DNA from: Hoeflea_A sp965228785
GTDB lineage: Bacteria > Pseudomonadota > Alphaproteobacteria > Rhizobiales > Rhizobiaceae
NCBI GenBank assembly: GCA_965228785.1
Contig: CBDDIF010000002.1
Span: 1,860,001-1,924,000 of the forward strand
Reading direction: 5' to 3'
Length of the DNA: 64,000 nt
In this document: piece after piece, positions 31,739 to 40,657 of the stretch
Layout of the letters: each line of letters starts with the position of its first letter
How positions within the stretch are numbered: position 1 is the stretch's first letter
The notes under the pieces: generated by a model
The model's database searches: none
The model's input: the letters and a program-made list of their open reading frames with translations, nothing else
Told to the model about the DNA's origin: nothing
Translations under genes and position numbers: made by a program

Positions 31739-33676
31739 ATGGGTTACAATACGCCACATGAAACGGTCGCTACGACGAGCTACGACGTTATTATCGTCGG
31801 TTCCGGTTTCGCCGGCGCCAATATGGCCTATGTGCTCGGCTCGCAGCCCTACAACAAGAAAGTGCTGATTATCGAGGCAGGCCCCGGTCTGGAACGCAGT
31901 CGCGAAGACTACATGGAGAACTTCTTTCTCAACACGTTCAAATCACCCTCCTCACCCTACCCTCCCAATGACAACGCGACATTCATGGACGTGCCGCCGA
32001 AAGAGGTGAATGCGCCGCGCGCAACCATTCAGGATCTGGTCAATGGCTGGTCGCGGGGCGCCGCCGATCACTTCCAGAGCTTCCCTGAAAAGGCTTACCT
32101 GACCTATACGACCGGTTCGAAACCATTCGCCAGCACCTATGAACGGCTTGCTGGTGGAACCGGCAACCACTGGATGGGGACCTGCCTGCGCATGTCCCCG
32201 GAAGATCTGTCGACACAGGCCGATTATGGCGTCGGTCGCAATTGGCCGATCGGATACGACGATCTGACCGGCTTCTACAACCAGGCAGAATATCTTATCG
32301 GCGTTTCCTCGGACGTCGAACAGCAGAATCTAGCCGTTGGGAGCGAATGGGCCCAGGCTGAAGAACCGCAATTTACCGACGGCTACCGCTATCCCATGCA
32401 GCCGATTCCAACGAGCTACTGGGACCGGCTGTTTTCAAAGGCCGTTACGGGACATTCGCTGACTACAGACAACCGCGTGACGGCCATCGTTTCGCAGACG
32501 CCGGCTGGCCGCAACGCCGAACCCTACATGAACCGACGCGTCTGCCATGGAAACACCAACTGTACACCGATCTGTCCAATTCAAGCCAAATACGATCCGC
32601 AATTTACGCTCAGCCTGGCGATGGATACCGGCAATGTCGACATGATTTCGAAATCGGTCGTCGACTATCTCGACATCGATGGCGACGGTCGGGTCAACAG
32701 GGTGCATTACGTTACCTACGAATCGACCGCAGTTCCGGCAACCTCCGGCAAAACAGGTGAAAGAACGATCACCATCGACTTTTCCGTGAAACCGACGGTG
32801 GTCGTATTGGCCGCGCATGCGATCGAGAACGCAAAGATCCTCCTGAACTCCGCGGTGGTTACCGGCAAACCCATTGCAAATCTGTCAGGTCAGGTTGGCC
32901 GCAACCTGATGGACCATCCGACCTATCTGGCGTGGGGCCTGATGCCTGCAACGACGCCCTGTTTCGGCTATCGCGGTCCGATCTCGACATCCGGGGTGGA
33001 AAATCTCAGGACCGGTCAATTCCGGGCAAGCCGCGCACCTTGGCGCATCGAGATCGGTAACGAGGCGTGGAGCTGGCCGGTGACCGACCCCTATACGTCC
33101 GGTCGGGATTATCTCTATGGGACCAACAATGGCGGAACCAACACGGGCGCCAACCTCATCCTCGGCAACGCGGACTATCAGTTGCAGTTGAACAGCATTC
33201 TCACCCGACAGTTCCGGATGGCCTTTCTGGTGGAGCAGCCAGCCCGGCCGGAAAACCGTGTGGGCCTCTCGGCCACCCATACCGATAACCTGGGAATACC
33301 ACGCCCGGAAGTGACCTATGATATCGACGAATACACGATGAAAGGCTTCGAATCCGCCAAAGAGGCGGCGAGCAAGATCATGGGTCTGCTGAACGCAACG
33401 GAACATACCGCATTCAACGACGCGTCGGCCGCACAGTTCCGCTACAACGGTACCGATTTCAACTATCAGGGCGCCGGACATCTGTGCGGAACCCACATCA
33501 TGGGAGCGAGTTCATCTGACTCGGTGGTCAACTCCTACCAGCAAGCGTTCGGCCACAAAAATCTCTTTCTGTGCGGCTGCGGGTCTATGCCAAGCATCGG
33601 CACCGAAAATCCGACATTGACGATGCTGGCGCTGGCCTGCCGGTCGGCTCGGTACATTGGTGAAAACTTTGCCTGA
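31739..33676 (+). CDS. GMC-family FAD dehydrogenase large subunit with Cys cluster
   Basis: A 645-residue flavoenzyme. The FAD-binding Rossmann motif VIIVGSGFAGANMA is at residues 17-30, the second FAD contact IIEAGPG at 44-50, and the C-terminal GMC block has GTHIMG, LFLCGCGSMPSIGTENPTLTMLALA with the usual His/Asn region. C269, C275 and C279 (CHGNTNCTPICPIQAKYD) match the cluster that binds 3Fe-4S in FAD-glucose and fructose dehydrogenases. No signal peptide, so export must ride on the preceding Tat subunit. The substrate is probably a sugar, polyol or alcohol, but I cannot name it. It converges on the symporter-SBP gene. Confidence 0.85.
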   Translation: MGYNTPHETVATTSYDVIIVGSGFAGANMAYVLGSQPYNKKVLIIEAGPGLERSREDYMENFFLNTFKSPSSPYPPNDNATFMDVPPKEVNAPRATIQDLVNGWSRGAADHFQSFPEKAYLTYTTGSKPFASTYERLAGGTGNHWMGTCLRMSPEDLSTQADYGVGRNWPIGYDDLTGFYNQAEYLIGVSSDVEQQNLAVGSEWAQAEEPQFTDGYRYPMQPIPTSYWDRLFSKAVTGHSLTTDNRVTAIVSQTPAGRNAEPYMNRRVCHGNTNCTPICPIQAKYDPQFTLSLAMDTGNVDMISKSVVDYLDIDGDGRVNRVHYVTYESTAVPATSGKTGERTITIDFSVKPTVVVLAAHAIENAKILLNSAVVTGKPIANLSGQVGRNLMDHPTYLAWGLMPATTPCFGYRGPISTSGVENLRTGQFRASRAPWRIEIGNEAWSWPVTDPYTSGRDYLYGTNNGGTNTGANLILGNADYQLQLNSILTRQFRMAFLVEQPARPENRVGLSATHTDNLGIPRPEVTYDIDEYTMKGFESAKEAASKIMGLLNATEHTAFNDASAAQFRYNGTDFNYQGAGHLCGTHIMGASSSDSVVNSYQQAFGHKNLFLCGCGSMPSIGTENPTLTMLALACRSARYIGENFA

Positions 33677-33682
33677 GCGATC

Positions 33683-35872
33683 CTACTGATCACGATCGCC
33701 GTGTAACCATTCGGCAACCCGATTGCGGCGGCGGCGGGCGGATTCGTCCTTGCCCTCGATCCAGCGTCGTTCCATGCGGCCGGTGAAACCACGGGCGTTT
33801 TGGACCCGGAGCCAATAGTCGATGAAACTGGTGAACTGATCGGCATCGGCCGGCATCAAATAGGCGATCAACATCTGGCCGCCGACATCCTCGGGAACCA
33901 CCGCGGTGTAGTTCTTTCTGGGCGCCGCCCAGGCCTTTGCCTGCGCTTTCGTCCAGATGGCGGCCTCAATTTCGGGACGATCCGGCAGGACGTCATAATC
34001 CGAGACGGTCTCGATCACGGCCGTGGGGAAAAGCCGCTTGACGAGCGCATCCATCACCGGGTCGTCGAACACCGTGATCGTCAGATCCTGGAGTGCATCA
34101 ATCTTGTCGCGGCTCAGATAGCTATCGGCAAAGGGCGCCCTGACAATGAAGGCGATCGGGCTTTGCAAATAGGGCACCGAGACATGGAAGCGCTGCAGCC
34201 GATCTTGGGTGGCGTAGATGCCGGACATCGCCAAATCGAACCGATGGTTTTCCAGATCCGCATGGATGGTCTCCCAAGTGAACGGGATCAGACGCAGTCG
34301 CACGTTGAGGTCGCGCGCCAATTGGTAAGCGTGGGCGATGTCGAAGCCGACGAGCTCGTTCCGGTCATTGCGATAGCTGAAAGGGATGATGTGCGGATTG
34401 AACCCAACGCGGATTTCACCGGTCCGCTCAATACGGTCGAGAATGGTCTGGTCGGAGGGCGCCGGCGTCGCGTTTGCCGTGTCCGTCGATGCCCTCTCCT
34501 CCGGTCTCTCTATGGTCACCCGAATTCCCTCCGTGACTTCGGGTTCCATACGATACGCCAGATAGGGAATCTCGCCCGGCTCTACCACGGAGTTGTGAAC
34601 GAAACGCGCAGTCGACGTAGCAATCACGATGGCTGCCAGGCCAACCGTCAGCGACAGGGCCAGGCGTGGCCACCGTATGGTGACCTTGTTGTAGTAGGCC
34701 ATGGTGACCAACATTGTCACGAAAGCAAATCCCATGACGGACGCCACCACCTGACCGTAACGGGTGATGGTCATCATGCCGACATAGAGGTTGGTAGCAT
34801 CTTCCGGAAAGGCCAGCCACGCGGACAATGACGCAACCGCGTCCACGGAAGAGGATGGTGAACCGAAACCGGACAGAAGGGTCACGAACGGGAGCGCGAT
34901 CTGGTCACTGGTCGGCAGCGAGATGCGGAAATAGAAAGCTCCGAACAGGATGAACAGCCAGATGAAGAAGTTTCCGAGTTGCGCCAGCGGATAACTGACC
35001 GCGATGGTCGTCTGGATTATGTCATCGCGATCCGGATTGTCGATACCGACACGGTCTGCCAGCCGCTCAGCGGCACGCTGAACGAATGGCAGGGCGGCGA
35101 CCGAAAGCGACGTGACCACAGCTATCACCAGCGCGCCCTGCAACTCGCGCAGAACCCCCCGCGTGCTCATAGGACAAAGGGCGGCGATCACCGAAGGCAG
35201 GATCCAGAAGGCGAGGATTGCAGTTCCGCTGACCATGGCAATGAGGTAGACGGACAGGTCGGCCAGATCGTCGGGGTCGACGGTGCCGGCCGTATCGGCA
35301 AACAGCGCGAACACGCCCAGCGGCGCAAGCAGAACGATCCAGTTCCAGATCGTTACGCTGGCACTGCGCGTCAGATCGAGTATCGACAGAAAAGCTTCCT
35401 TGTCCTTAACGCGCTGGATGGCGACGCCGTAGACGATGGAGAAGATGACGATGGCCGGAAGGTGGTTTTCCACCAGGTCCAGGAATGGATTGGCGGGGAT
35501 CAGCAGGTCGAGCAGCTCAAGTCCCGCTCGCGGCGCGCCGGCATCTATCAGACTGGGCGGTGGCACCGGCGGAACGGACAGTGCCATGAGGAAGACAACG
35601 AGAAACGTAAGGCCCCATGCACCGAGATAGATGCGCCAACTGCAGCGGAAGAGCCGCAACGCCATTTCCGGCGACAACCGACCAAGGCCGTGCAGTAGCG
35701 AACTGATAATATAGGGGAAGACGACGACTTCCATCAGCCGCACATAGGTGGTGCCAGCCGGCCGCAAGACCGCCGCGTCGGCACCGAACAACAGCCCCGT
35801 TGCGATGCCCAGCACCGCCCCAATCAGCACCCAGAGCGGCAACCGCGCCGCGTATCCTGAACTGCTCGACAT
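33683..35872 (-). CDS. DAACS-type symporter fused to a periplasmic solute-binding domain
   Basis: A 729-residue fusion. Residues 1 to about 400 form a dicarboxylate/amino acid:cation symporter (GltP/DctA-like) with its helices, HP1-like VVTSLSVAALPF (252-263) and HP2-like LLSGFGSPSSSV (332-343); the TM7 NMDGT motif is replaced by PLAQLGNFF. An extra helix (402-421) leads to the periplasm, then an SBP_bac_3 domain (about 476-705) with TGEIRVGFNPHIIPFSYRN, ELVGFDIAHA and MSGIYATQDRLQRF. Such a domain usually belongs to ABC importers or chemoreceptors. Here it may present the ligand to the carrier or gate it. It is the last gene of the malic enzyme-pyruvate decarboxylase-DUF3095 operon, 46 bases after DUF3095. 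Confidence 0.88.
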   Translation of the reverse strand: MSSSSGYAARLPLWVLIGAVLGIATGLLFGADAAVLRPAGTTYVRLMEVVVFPYIISSLLHGLGRLSPEMALRLFRCSWRIYLGAWGLTFLVVFLMALSVPPVPPPSLIDAGAPRAGLELLDLLIPANPFLDLVENHLPAIVIFSIVYGVAIQRVKDKEAFLSILDLTRSASVTIWNWIVLLAPLGVFALFADTAGTVDPDDLADLSVYLIAMVSGTAILAFWILPSVIAALCPMSTRGVLRELQGALVIAVVTSLSVAALPFVQRAAERLADRVGIDNPDRDDIIQTTIAVSYPLAQLGNFFIWLFILFGAFYFRISLPTSDQIALPFVTLLSGFGSPSSSVDAVASLSAWLAFPEDATNLYVGMMTITRYGQVVASVMGFAFVTMLVTMAYYNKVTIRWPRLALSLTVGLAAIVIATSTARFVHNSVVEPGEIPYLAYRMEPEVTEGIRVTIERPEERASTDTANATPAPSDQTILDRIERTGEIRVGFNPHIIPFSYRNDRNELVGFDIAHAYQLARDLNVRLRLIPFTWETIHADLENHRFDLAMSGIYATQDRLQRFHVSVPYLQSPIAFIVRAPFADSYLSRDKIDALQDLTITVFDDPVMDALVKRLFPTAVIETVSDYDVLPDRPEIEAAIWTKAQAKAWAAPRKNYTAVVPEDVGGQMLIAYLMPADADQFTSFIDYWLRVQNARGFTGRMERRWIEGKDESARRRRNRVAEWLHGDRDQ

Positions 35873-35918
35873 CGATTCGCCCCCGTCGGTCAGCAGGTTA
35901 GAGAGTTTGCCGATGAAC

Positions 35919-37079
35919 TCAACCGCTGCGGGACTTCAGTTGTTCGGCTGCTCGCGCATAACCACCAGCGGCACCGTCAACGAAATGAATGTGATCGTCC
36001 GCCGTTACCGACGGCACGATACAGGTCATGATCGCCTCGTCCTGTTCGTGGATCGCGAAACGGATCAGGCCCTCCGCTTCGGCGGCGGCAAGCCGCTCCT
36101 CCAACCGCTGGCGGGTCGCAGCATCGCAATCGATGGTCATCTTCAGGCCATCGTCGAATTTGCGAAAGTCGGCATTGATGCCGGAGGTATAGATGTAGTG
36201 TATCGGATCGAATGACCCGAGCTTGACCTTGGTCTTGAAGAAGATCAGCGCGATGAAGGTTTCCAGCAGCAATTGAGCCTTGCGCAGCGAAAGCGGCCGC
36301 TTGCCGCGGCTGGCATGGGCTTCCAGCGCCAACCCATCCGGGGGCCAGACGAAGCCAGGCCCATCGGCCGGAACCGGATGGCCGCCCCGTTCCAGGCTGC
36401 GGGCCAGGTCGATCACGTCGTGATAGAGCGCTGCATGGGCTTCGGTGGTCTCAGGCGATTGCGGCAACACCAGCAAAGATAACACCTTGCCGTGCCGGCT
36501 TTGCATCGGCGTCCAGCGGCAGGAAAGTCCCGTTAGGTCCGGAAAGGCGCCTGACGGCGCCATCGCAACGGCGTAGTCGCCGGCCTTCATGTGATCGTCG
36601 GCCCAACGTACGCCACCACCGCCGAACATGGCGTATTCTATGCCAGGCGAGGCCCGGTAGCGGGCAACCGCAACTTCACACCCAGCGGCGCGAATGTCAT
36701 CGATCGGAACCACAGCGGCGCGCAGCGACATGCCAAACTCGGTATCGGCCCAACGCATCACCTCGCCGAGCGCCTTGGAGGAGACGTCTGCCAACTCCCC
36801 GGGCAGCGCGAACACCGCTCCATCGCCGCCGAAAGCGAAGGGCAGAGGAGTCCCTTTGAAGGCATTGATTTGCGCAGAGATTACCGCCGCACCGACGGTG
36901 TTGACGGTTTTGTAGCGACCCTCGGCAATCGCCTTGGTGGAACCGACAATGTCTGCCGCCCCGACAATCCAACCGTCGGGCAGAGGCTGGTAGGCGTCCG
37001 CGTCGGCCAGTGCCGCAAAGCGCTCCTGCAGGGGTATCCCTGCGTGAAAGTCAGCGAGCGCTTCGAGGGGTCTGACCAT
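35919..37079 (-). CDS. DUF3095 protein, nucleotidyl-cyclase-like core (copy 2)
   Basis: A 386-residue DUF3095 protein, paralogue of the one at 24671-25789. Shared segments: GAADIVGSTKAIAEGRYKTVN, LPFAFGGDGAVFALPG, DLTGLSCRW, LGSFDPIHY, DFRKFDDGLKMTIDC, DHIHFVDGAAGGY. The DIVGST and GGDG motifs resemble the metal-binding core of class III cyclases. It starts two bases after the stop of the pyruvate decarboxylase gene (ATG 37079) and precedes the symporter fusion, so it is a member of a metabolic operon, unlike copy 1. It may make or sense a nucleotide signal; that is inference. Confidence 0.82.
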   Translation of the reverse strand: MVRPLEALADFHAGIPLQERFAALADADAYQPLPDGWIVGAADIVGSTKAIAEGRYKTVNTVGAAVISAQINAFKGTPLPFAFGGDGAVFALPGELADVSSKALGEVMRWADTEFGMSLRAAVVPIDDIRAAGCEVAVARYRASPGIEYAMFGGGGVRWADDHMKAGDYAVAMAPSGAFPDLTGLSCRWTPMQSRHGKVLSLLVLPQSPETTEAHAALYHDVIDLARSLERGGHPVPADGPGFVWPPDGLALEAHASRGKRPLSLRKAQLLLETFIALIFFKTKVKLGSFDPIHYIYTSGINADFRKFDDGLKMTIDCDAATRQRLEERLAAAEAEGLIRFAIHEQDEAIMTCIVPSVTADDHIHFVDGAAGGYARAAEQLKSRSG

Positions 37080-37081
37080 TG

Positions 37082-38773
37082 CTACTTGCAGCGGTTCGGG
37101 CGGCCATTGTTGCGGGCGACGTGGTTGCCCCAGCGCAGCAGATTGACGTTGCAGTCGTCGCGATCGATCGTCACCTCGATGAAACACAGGCCGTCGCGCC
37201 CCTTGGCTTCCTCGATCGCCTTGTCGAGTTCGCCTTCGGTCGTCGCCTTGCAACCCCAGGCCTTGCCCTCGCCGGCGCCGAATACGTCGACCAGCTTGGA
37301 ATAGTCCCAGTTCTTGATCGTGTTGTAAGGACCGTCGTGGATTTCCACTTCAATGGTATAGCCACCATTGTTGATCAGGAAGATGATCGGATTGGCGTCG
37401 TAGCGGATCATGGTGGAGACTTCCTGGGCGGTCAGTTGGAAAGAGCCGTCGCCGATACAGGAAATCAACCGGCCGCCGCTCTTGCCCAGCGCATAACCGA
37501 GCGTCGCGCCAACGGACCAGCCGATCGAGCCGTATTGCATCTGGATTTCGAACCGGGCGCCGTCCGGCAGCTCCAGCTCCATACCGTTGAACCAGGAATC
37601 GCCGGTTTCAACGAGCAGCGTGCTGTCGCCATCGAGCATTTTGCCGATTCTGGCGAACAGCTGACGCACCGAAAGCGGCGTGTCGTCGGCACCAGGCTCC
37701 GGCACATGGCGTGGGCTGCTGACACGACGATAGGCCTTGACCGCGCCGTCATTGGGGGTCAGCCGGTCCTTCAGCGCATCGAGGAAGTCGGTCATGCGGA
37801 CGTTGCTGTAGCTGGTCTCGCCGAGCTGCACCGACGTCGTATGGGCGATGACCGCCTTCTTCGGGTCATAGCCGAGTTGGTGGCCGGTCGTCGTGTAATC
37901 CGTGAATATCGGGCCCGCGAAAAGCAGCGCATCGGCGGCGTCAACGATCTCGCCACATCCCGGTGTAGAAACCGGGCCCCAGTAGATGCCCATGAAATTG
38001 TCATGCGCTTCCGAAAGGAAGCTCTTGGCATTGGGCATCGATGCCTGGGCGTAGCCACAGGCGTCGCCGAGACCACGCAGAGCGGCTTCGGCACCGGCCG
38101 CACGCACCTTACCACCGGCTATCAGAACCGGCCGGTCCGCGCCGTTCAGGAATTCCGACACGTGTTCGACCGCCGCGGCCAGTGAATCCGGATCGCTGGT
38201 GACCCTACGGGCAAATCCACGGGCGACCGGTGCCGAGGTCGGCGCGCCGGCAATGTTGGCGGCAATTTCGATATAGACCGGCTTTCTACGCAGCATCGCG
38301 GTGTCGATGGCCCGATCGATCGCCACCGGTGCCAGAGACGGGTGGTGGATGGTGACAGCATCGGCGGTCACCCGGGCGAACATCTCGCGCTGATAGTCGT
38401 AGTCGACCTTGCCCAGCGTGTGGTGCAGGTATTCCCACTCGGCTTCCGAATTAGTGTTCGGCCCGCCTGAGATGGCAATCAGCGGCAGGTCTTCGGCATA
38501 AGCGCCGGCAACCGCATTGATCAGGCTTAACCCGCCGACCGAGAACGTGACGACTGCCGCTGAGGGTCCTCCAGTGGCGCGGGCATAGCCGTCAGCCGCA
38601 TAGCCGGCGTTGAGCTCGTTGCAGCAACTGATCATCTTGAGATCCTGGTTGCCGAGCAGTTCGTCGAGCAGCACAAGATTGTAATCACCGGGAACGGCGA
38701 AATAGTGCGCCATGCCGGCATCCTGCAGCCGCCGCGCCAGATAGGATCCTACGGTCCAGTGTTCCGATGCCAT
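37082..38773 (-). CDS. pdc: Pyruvate decarboxylase, Zymomonas type (ThDP-dependent)
   Basis: A 563-residue thiamine-diphosphate enzyme that turns pyruvate into acetaldehyde and CO2. The residues known as catalytic in Zymomonas Pdc are all visible: D30 (PGDYN), E53 (CNELNAGYAADGYAR), H117-H118 (YLHHTLG) and the late Glu in GGYTIEVEIHDGPYN. The ThDP-binding GDGSFQLTAQE to INNGG segment is intact. IHDGPYNTIKNWDY is nearly identical to the bacterial Pdc signature, which favours true Pdc over indolepyruvate or phenylpyruvate decarboxylases. A perfect AAGGAGG precedes ATG 38773. It follows malic enzyme by 38 bases. Confidence 0.92.
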   Translation of the reverse strand: MASEHWTVGSYLARRLQDAGMAHYFAVPGDYNLVLLDELLGNQDLKMISCCNELNAGYAADGYARATGGPSAAVVTFSVGGLSLINAVAGAYAEDLPLIAISGGPNTNSEAEWEYLHHTLGKVDYDYQREMFARVTADAVTIHHPSLAPVAIDRAIDTAMLRRKPVYIEIAANIAGAPTSAPVARGFARRVTSDPDSLAAAVEHVSEFLNGADRPVLIAGGKVRAAGAEAALRGLGDACGYAQASMPNAKSFLSEAHDNFMGIYWGPVSTPGCGEIVDAADALLFAGPIFTDYTTTGHQLGYDPKKAVIAHTTSVQLGETSYSNVRMTDFLDALKDRLTPNDGAVKAYRRVSSPRHVPEPGADDTPLSVRQLFARIGKMLDGDSTLLVETGDSWFNGMELELPDGARFEIQMQYGSIGWSVGATLGYALGKSGGRLISCIGDGSFQLTAQEVSTMIRYDANPIIFLINNGGYTIEVEIHDGPYNTIKNWDYSKLVDVFGAGEGKAWGCKATTEGELDKAIEEAKGRDGLCFIEVTIDRDDCNVNLLRWGNHVARNNGRPNRCK

Positions 38774-38811
38774 GCCATCGCCTCCTTGGCCTGGTTCAAA
38801 TGGAAGGTTCG

Positions 38812-40467
38812 CTATGCGTAGTCAGGCTGCCACTGGGTGGCATCGATCGCCGCAATCAACTCATCCTCTGTGGTTTTCGGTGCGACGCCGTCTTCCTGCG
38901 CCTGTTTGACCACCGCAATGGCCACCGACCGACAAACGTCGCGGATATCGCTGACATCGGGCAGCAACGATGCACCGGGACTTCCCGCGGCCGGGGTCGA
39001 ATCCGCCAGCGCCTGAGCCGCCGCCATGAACATGGCGTTGGTTACCCTCGACACCTTTCCCGCAATGACGCCGAGACCGACACCGGGAAAAATGTAGGTG
39101 TTGTTGCTCTGGGCGATCGTATAGCTGGTGCCCTTGTAGTCCACCGGGTCGAACGGGCTGCCGGTGGCAACCAGCGCCCTGCCCTCGGTCCAGTGGATAA
39201 CGTCTTTGGGTGTCGCCTCCGCGCGCGATGTCGGGTTCGACATGGGGAAGATGATCGGCCGATCGCACTCCTTTGCCATCGCCTTGACGATGTCTTCTGT
39301 AAACAGGCCCGGCTGACCGCATACGCCCACCAGCACGGTCGGTTTTGCGTGTTTGACCACGCTCGCCAACCCGATCTCGCCCTTCTCGTCGGCCCAATCG
39401 GCGACTGCGTCATGCGGCTGGGCGAGCTTGGCCTGGAACGGCGCCAAACCATCCATCTTGTCATGCAACAGGCCGTAGCGGTCGACCATGAAGATACGCG
39501 CCCGCGCTTCGTTCTCGTGCAGACCGTCAGCAACCATGGCTCGGATCGTCTGTTCGGCAATTCCGGCGCCTGCGGAGCCTGCACCCAGGAAGGCGACGCG
39601 ATGGTCACGCATGCGGGTGCCAGAGACCTTGGAGGCGGCTAGTAGCGTGCCGACGGCGACGGCTGCCGTGCCCTGTACATCGTCGTTGAACATGCACAGC
39701 TGGTCCCGATACTTTTCCAGCAGCGGGACTGCGTGTTGGATCGCAAAGTCCTCGAACTGTAGAAGCACATTCGGCCAACGCTTCTTTACCGCCTGGACGA
39801 AGGTGTCGACGAATTCCAGGTAGTCGTCGCCGGTGATGCGCTCGTGGCGCCAGCCGATATAGAGCGGGTCCTTGAGACGTTCCTGGTTGTTGGTGCCGCA
39901 ATCGAGCAGGATAGGCAGCGTGTTGGATGGATGGATGCCGCCGGCAGCCGTATAGAGCGACAGCTTGCCGATCGGGATTCCCATTCCGCCGGCACCTTGG
40001 TCGCCAAGGCCGAGAATGCGTTCACCGTCAGTAACGACAATTGCTTTGACGTCCTCGCGCGGAGTGTTCGTCAGCATTTGGTCCATGTTTGCGCGATCGG
40101 GATAAGATAGGAACAGGCCTCGCGGCACCCGATAGATCTCGGAGAACTGCTGACAGGCCGCGCCAACCGTCGGCGTGTAAATGATCGGCATGGTCTCGTG
40201 CAGGTGCTCCACAACCAGTCGATAGAACACCACCTCATTGGTGTCTTGCAGGTCGCGCAGAAAAATGTGCTGCTCGAGAGGCGAAGATTTCGACTTGAAG
40301 GCCTCGTAGGAGCGCTCCACCTGCTCGTCGATGGTCTCGACCTGAGGCGACAACAGGCCCAAAAGACCCAGCTTGCGTCGCTCGTCTTCCGAGAACGCCG
40401 CGCCCTTGTTGCGCAATGGATCGCTGAGGATTTCGTGGCCCCGTTTCGAGGCGGTCGCATCGGTCAT
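38812..40467 (-). CDS. maeA: NAD-type malic enzyme (MaeA/SfcA family)
   Basis: A 551-residue oxidative decarboxylase of malate to pyruvate. N-terminal family segment DPLRNKG, YTPTVGAACQ and the active-site Tyr region; PRGLFLSYPDR; malate site VVTDGERILGLGDQGAGGMGIPIGK; metal site FEDFAIQHA and CMFNDDVQGTAAVAVG; nucleotide site FLGAGSAGAGIAE (GxGxxG); and SNPTSRAEATPKD. Length and the missing phosphotransacetylase domain place it with the 560-residue MaeA/eukaryotic-type branch, not the 760-residue alphaproteobacterial Dme/Tme type. ATG 40467 follows GGGGGA; the frame is open 26 codons further. It is the first gene of the operon with pdc. Confidence 0.92.
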   Translation of the reverse strand: MTDATASKRGHEILSDPLRNKGAAFSEDERRKLGLLGLLSPQVETIDEQVERSYEAFKSKSSPLEQHIFLRDLQDTNEVVFYRLVVEHLHETMPIIYTPTVGAACQQFSEIYRVPRGLFLSYPDRANMDQMLTNTPREDVKAIVVTDGERILGLGDQGAGGMGIPIGKLSLYTAAGGIHPSNTLPILLDCGTNNQERLKDPLYIGWRHERITGDDYLEFVDTFVQAVKKRWPNVLLQFEDFAIQHAVPLLEKYRDQLCMFNDDVQGTAAVAVGTLLAASKVSGTRMRDHRVAFLGAGSAGAGIAEQTIRAMVADGLHENEARARIFMVDRYGLLHDKMDGLAPFQAKLAQPHDAVADWADEKGEIGLASVVKHAKPTVLVGVCGQPGLFTEDIVKAMAKECDRPIIFPMSNPTSRAEATPKDVIHWTEGRALVATGSPFDPVDYKGTSYTIAQSNNTYIFPGVGLGVIAGKVSRVTNAMFMAAAQALADSTPAAGSPGASLLPDVSDIRDVCRSVAIAVVKQAQEDGVAPKTTEDELIAAIDATQWQPDYA

Positions 40468-40657
40468 GTAGAATGTCCCCCGCTTGGTTTCGGGTATGGC
40501 ATCGGCAGACGCGTACCTGCCGCACGGCACAACCCAGCACAGCATAGTCTAACACGGCGTAAAGATCGTTCGCGGAATTTGATGGACGCACTGGGGAAAT
40601 TTGTCGACTTAGCGACTTTTGTTCATAGCCGCACCGTCACTCCGGGTCGTCCTGGGC
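40468..40657. other. Promoter-containing gap before the malic enzyme operon
   Basis: This 190-base gap between the acyl-CoA synthetase gene and malic enzyme must hold the promoter of the four-gene operon. I find no FNR box, and no convincing -35/-10 pair or hairpin. Confidence 0.4.
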
